NCBI GenBank assembly: GCA_009733575.1
Contig: ML769444.1
Span: forward strand, 62,001-126,000
Reading direction: 5' to 3'
DNA: 64,000 nucleotides
Source of the DNA: Gymnopus androsaceus JB14
Taxonomy: Eukaryota > Basidiomycota > Agaricomycetes > Agaricales > Omphalotaceae
Part shown: positions 60,842 to 64,000 of the stretch, piece by piece
How the letters are laid out: each line of letters begins with the position of its first letter
Position numbering within the stretch: position 1 is the stretch's first letter
The notes under the pieces: model-generated
Told to the model about the DNA's origin: nothing
What the model saw: the letters and a program-made list of their open reading frames with translations, nothing else
Databases searched by the model: none
Position numbers and translations under genes: made by a program

Positions 60842-61038
60842 ATGCTTACAGTAAATGGACTGCGCTACACACCCCTCGAGCGGTGATGTTTCAGTTTGGA
60901 CACTAGTACGTACAGAAATACAGTACATATGTGCTCGCCCTTATACGCAGAAGTTGGTCACATCACTGTCACAAGTGACGAAATACGCCAACTTTTTTTT
61001 CCTGAACCAGTTACAGTCGCGCTTCTCATGCTATGTTA

Positions 61039-63064
61039 ATGCACAATGATCCTCTTCCCAAACCTCACGAAGACATTGATTTCACAAAAAATCCCGATAT
61101 AAAAGACATTGCTACAAATAGAGTTAGTCTTAATGCGTACTTCCCTCTTTTGAAATATTAAGCTATCATTTCAGTTTGCGGATCCCCAAGTGCAGGCGTT
61201 GGCTTCTCAGCACCACGTTAGTGAATATTCAAAACTTAAATATGGACCAGCTGGTTTGGGCAGATACGTTCCGCTATCTGTTCTGGAGCCAGAAACTTTC
61301 AAAGAGCTTCGCACACGACAGCAAATTCATTGCTCGAACACTAAAGCTTGGTGGTACAGCCAAAAACCTCCAGAGACAACCTCTCCGGTCATTCTCGGCC
61401 CTTCAGCTCCCAAGCCATCTGAGAGTGAATCAGAAGGTCTGGCGCAACAATTATCTGCAGCAATGGACGAGCAATTACCTCAGACTGTACTTGAGGAACG
61501 GCCCGTCCGTTCTCTTTCGATTGGCACTCAGAATCACACAATCAAGACTTCTGCCTCACATCCTATAAAGTAAGTGAAATAGACTTCCTCCAGCGACTCC
61601 CTAGTTGAATCAGATTTTTCAAAGTATATCCGCCATCGTACCCCCAGAAATCCTTTCGATAATAAGCTCTCATCTCATGTTCACTTCTGCGGGAGTCTCC
61701 AAGGAATTAAACGAGAGCACTGTCCCAATCCTCGATACCCAGCCTACTGTCTTCGAAGTACCAGCACCTTTCACCCTGGACCATTTCATCTTGTCACCTT
61801 CTCTACATCATCTCACTCCCGCCCTCCGAAATTCTATACCCCCTCCGCCCATTCCTGTGGAGACTCCACTTAGTCCCCATCTTCGTACACGCTCTCATGT
61901 CACCGAAGCCCTCCATGCTGCAATAAATTCTGGCATGAAACCCGATTCTACATTCCACTCCAATGGTTCCTCTGTGTCTCTTTCGATATCAGTGAAACCA
62001 ATCACTCCTTCTCAGCCACTGAAACGGACGATGTCTGAACCAGAGCTGGAAAGTGGCACTGTCGTAGAACCGATTGATCTTCCTTCTGAAGCGTCAGAAA
62101 CCGGCCCCCCGACAAATGCAGAGCTTGAAGCCGAAGCTCAACTACCTTCCTTGGAATCAACCTCATCTCCATCTCAGTCTACCGCTGCTCCCTCTTTCTT
62201 ACTTGGAAATTTATTCCTATCTTCGTGTCCTGGCAAAAAGGGTATGTTACTGTATCTCGATTTCCTTTCCATGTGCTCATTCCATATCAGTCCGATTACA
62301 AGGCCCCGTAAAAGGACGTTCTGGCGTCTGTCGCGATCTTTCCACTGACCTTCAACGAATGAAAGATCTTGGGGTGGGCTGCGTCGTCTGCTGCCTTGAC
62401 GATACTGAGCTCGAATTCTTGGGCGCACCTTGGCCTGAATACCAGTCTGCAGCAAGCAAAATTGGTCTCGACGTCTTGCGCCTTCCTACACCTGAAGGTC
62501 TTGCACCGTCATTATCCCCCGACCTTTTGGACAAAGAACTTACAACGCTTATTCAAAATTATACCCTTCGGGGGATACCTGTCCTCGTCCATTGTAGAGG
62601 TGGTGTAGGTCAGTACGCTTCGGCCACCATTTCACATACGCACTAACATCCAACAGGAAGGGCTGGTGTGATTTCCGCATGTTGGATTTCGAAGGTCTTT
62701 CTGCATGTTCAATCTCCGTACATAAAACTCACGTCTCTTCTAGCTGGGGCTCTGTGGATGGCTCGGCGATGTTTCGAGCCCAGTAACTTCCACGTCCAAA
62801 TCATTGTCAAGTACAACACTTTCAGATGCTGCACCCGAGAAAACGCAAAACCTCATTAACCAAGATGCCTTGGAACTTGTTGAAAAAGTTATTGCGGTTG
62901 TACGACGAAGGCGCAGTGTCAAAGCTATTGAAACTTTTGAGCAGGTAAGGACTTCCTTTCCTTCTCAATACCCTTATGTCGTCTTAATTCAAACCTAGGC
63001 ACAATTCCTCATTGATTTTATAGAGCATCTTAGGCTTAAAACGGCACTCCCCTCTAGAGGTTGA
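61039..63064 (+). CDS. CDKN3-like dual-specificity protein phosphatase
   Basis: Cysteine-based phosphatase with the loop HCRGGVGRAG (catalytic Cys, P-loop Arg), split by an intron within the loop, and the general-acid-side region VCCLDDTELEFLG. The layout matches CDKN3/KAP-type phosphatases, which act on phospho-sites of cyclin-dependent kinases. ATG 61039 (MHNDPLPKPHEDIDF) leads a long N-terminal region (about 330 residues) with ADPQVQALASQHHVSEYS and Ser/Pro-rich stretches not typical of the short animal enzyme. The C-terminus has a helix ALELVEKVIAVVRRRRSVKA and IDFIEHLRL. Exon 1 is 61039-61122. The splice at 61570 joins one base out of frame (a missing G in AAAGGTAAGT is likely). Stop TGA at 63062-63064. 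Confidence 0.75.
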
Positions 63065-63401
63065 CGGCTGAAAACTAGAAACCTCGGATCGAACTTTTCG
63101 TGAACCTCATAGAGGGCGGTCACCAAGAGCATCTCAGATCGTTGCATGCCAGCTGAAACCAGTTGGCTGTTTTCTTTATAGGTAAAAACTATAGCCTCAT
63201 GAGTGCATTCATTCATTCGTCTTTCATTGCATTGCATTATACCTACTGTAGCAATAGCTGTTATAATAACTTATTAGGATACAGTACAGTACTTTATAAT
63301 AAATCTTGAGGATTTTCGCTCAGAGTCGGACGCGTGAATCACGATCTTGATAGACGCGCAGATCAACTTCCTTTCCTTCACTTCGACCATCGCGTCTCTG
63401 C
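63065..63401. other. Intergenic region
   Basis: Short spacer between two co-directional genes; AT-rich stretch around 63240-63310. No further feature seen. Confidence 0.45.
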
Positions 63402-64000
63402 ATGTCCTCTATTGTCAAAACAAAGCTAAAGCTTGCTCGCGAATTTCTGAGCAAAAAGAACTACACTGGCGCCAAGGATGCTGCTCTGAAGGTTCTGGAA
63501 TATGAGCCTGATAATTATAATGCGTATGTCTTGCGGCACTCGTCGTCCAATTTATGAATAACAGTCCATAAGAAACGTTTTTCTTGGCCTTGCCTCATTG
63601 GAACTGGGGGATCTCACCGAAAGCGAGCAAGTAATCCCCGCTTTCCATATCGGTTTCGCCCAAAAATGCTGAATGCTTGCTCAAATAGGCTTACAAGCGA
63701 GCAACAGAACTAAATCCCGACCAAGTACTTGCATGGCAGGTTGGATATTCATCTTTTACGGACTGCGGCAATTGTTCATTGCTTCCAGGGATTATCACAA
63801 TTCTATGAACGCACCAAAGATTGGGAGAAATATGCCGACGTTCTTAGATGCATAGTAGATATGCACACAAAAGCGTGAGTAAGATTGTCTCGTTCATGTA
63901 CAGAATCTTATTGTAGGTAATAGAAACGATGCCGTCAAGTGCGCAGAAGCCTTGCAGAAATATATCAACTTGCAACGCGAACGAGGAACTTCGGCGCAGG
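63402..64000 (+). CDS. SKI3: SKI3/TTC37 TPR protein of the Ski complex, N-terminal part
   Basis: TPR scaffold of the Ski2-Ski3-Ski8 complex that feeds mRNA to the cytoplasmic exosome. Only the first ~140 residues are in the window; the gene continues past the right edge. ATG 63402 gives MSSIVKTKLKLARE, then TPR motifs: GAKDAALKVLEYEPDNYNA, NVFLGLASLELGDLTESEQ, AYKRATELNPDQVLAWQ, GLSQFYERTKDWEKYADVL, and NDAVKCAEALQKYINLQRE. Four introns of normal size were removed in frame; two acceptors use the second of two close AG sites, because the first would give a stop or a shift. Confidence 0.82.

Noticed and set aside
1..64000. CRISPR array, insertion sequence or bacterial operon
   Set aside because: No regularly spaced repeats, no transposase gene and no bacterial gene order; all convincing genes are intron-bearing and fungal.

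Overview
The window looks like nuclear DNA of a basidiomycete fungus, most likely an Agaricomycete. Genes carry many introns of about 45-60 nt with fungal splice signals, intergenic spaces are short, and the protein families are typical of filamentous fungi (Zn2Cys6 regulators, chitin synthase, RAX2, DUF3712 and DUF3684 proteins). About 23 protein genes and one tRNA gene can be supported. The right-hand gene runs off the edge.

Layout. 5-1195 (-): conserved secreted protein of unknown function with several frame breaks. 2033-3613 (+): regulator with two Zn2Cys6 clusters and an integrase-like zinc motif. 5484-9494: a dense housekeeping block with AdoMet decarboxylase and its upstream ORF, a FAM210-type mitochondrial protein, an RPEL-repeat protein, a small coiled-coil protein and a complex I subunit. 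9676-14222 (+): RAX2 polarity protein with a C-terminal SH3 domain. 14388-18729: REI1, a Pex24p/dysferlin-domain peroxin and GPI18, the last two divergent with start codons 34 bp apart. 18821-18916: tRNA-Asp with an intron. 19221-29037 (-): one very large DUF3712 membrane protein built from three repeated modules. 31279-33229 (-): DPB4 and APC15. 34092-36498 (-): secreted flavin oxidase. 37731-38636 (+): basic nuclear-type protein. 39005-45283 (+): DUF3684/sacsin-like ATPase. 45870-51654 (+): nucleotide-sugar transporter and class IV chitin synthase. 52156-53781 (-): formate/nitrite transporter. 55406-64000 (+): a second Zn2Cys6 regulator, an LRR protein, a CDKN3-like phosphatase and the start of SKI3.

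The genes do not form one pathway. Several do serve the cell surface and polarity (RAX2, GPI18, the DUF3712 protein, the sugar transporter, chitin synthase), but this may be chance.

A caution for users: many well conserved genes need a one-base frame correction to read through, often in a short homopolymer. I read these mainly as assembly indels, not as mass gene decay, and list the positions. Against this background the most interesting observations are the 27-codon upstream ORF of AdoMet decarboxylase, the tandem Zn2Cys6/HHCC regulator, a 7-nt microexon in DPB4, repeated GC-AG introns, and the HEXXH motif at the end of the DUF3684 protein.
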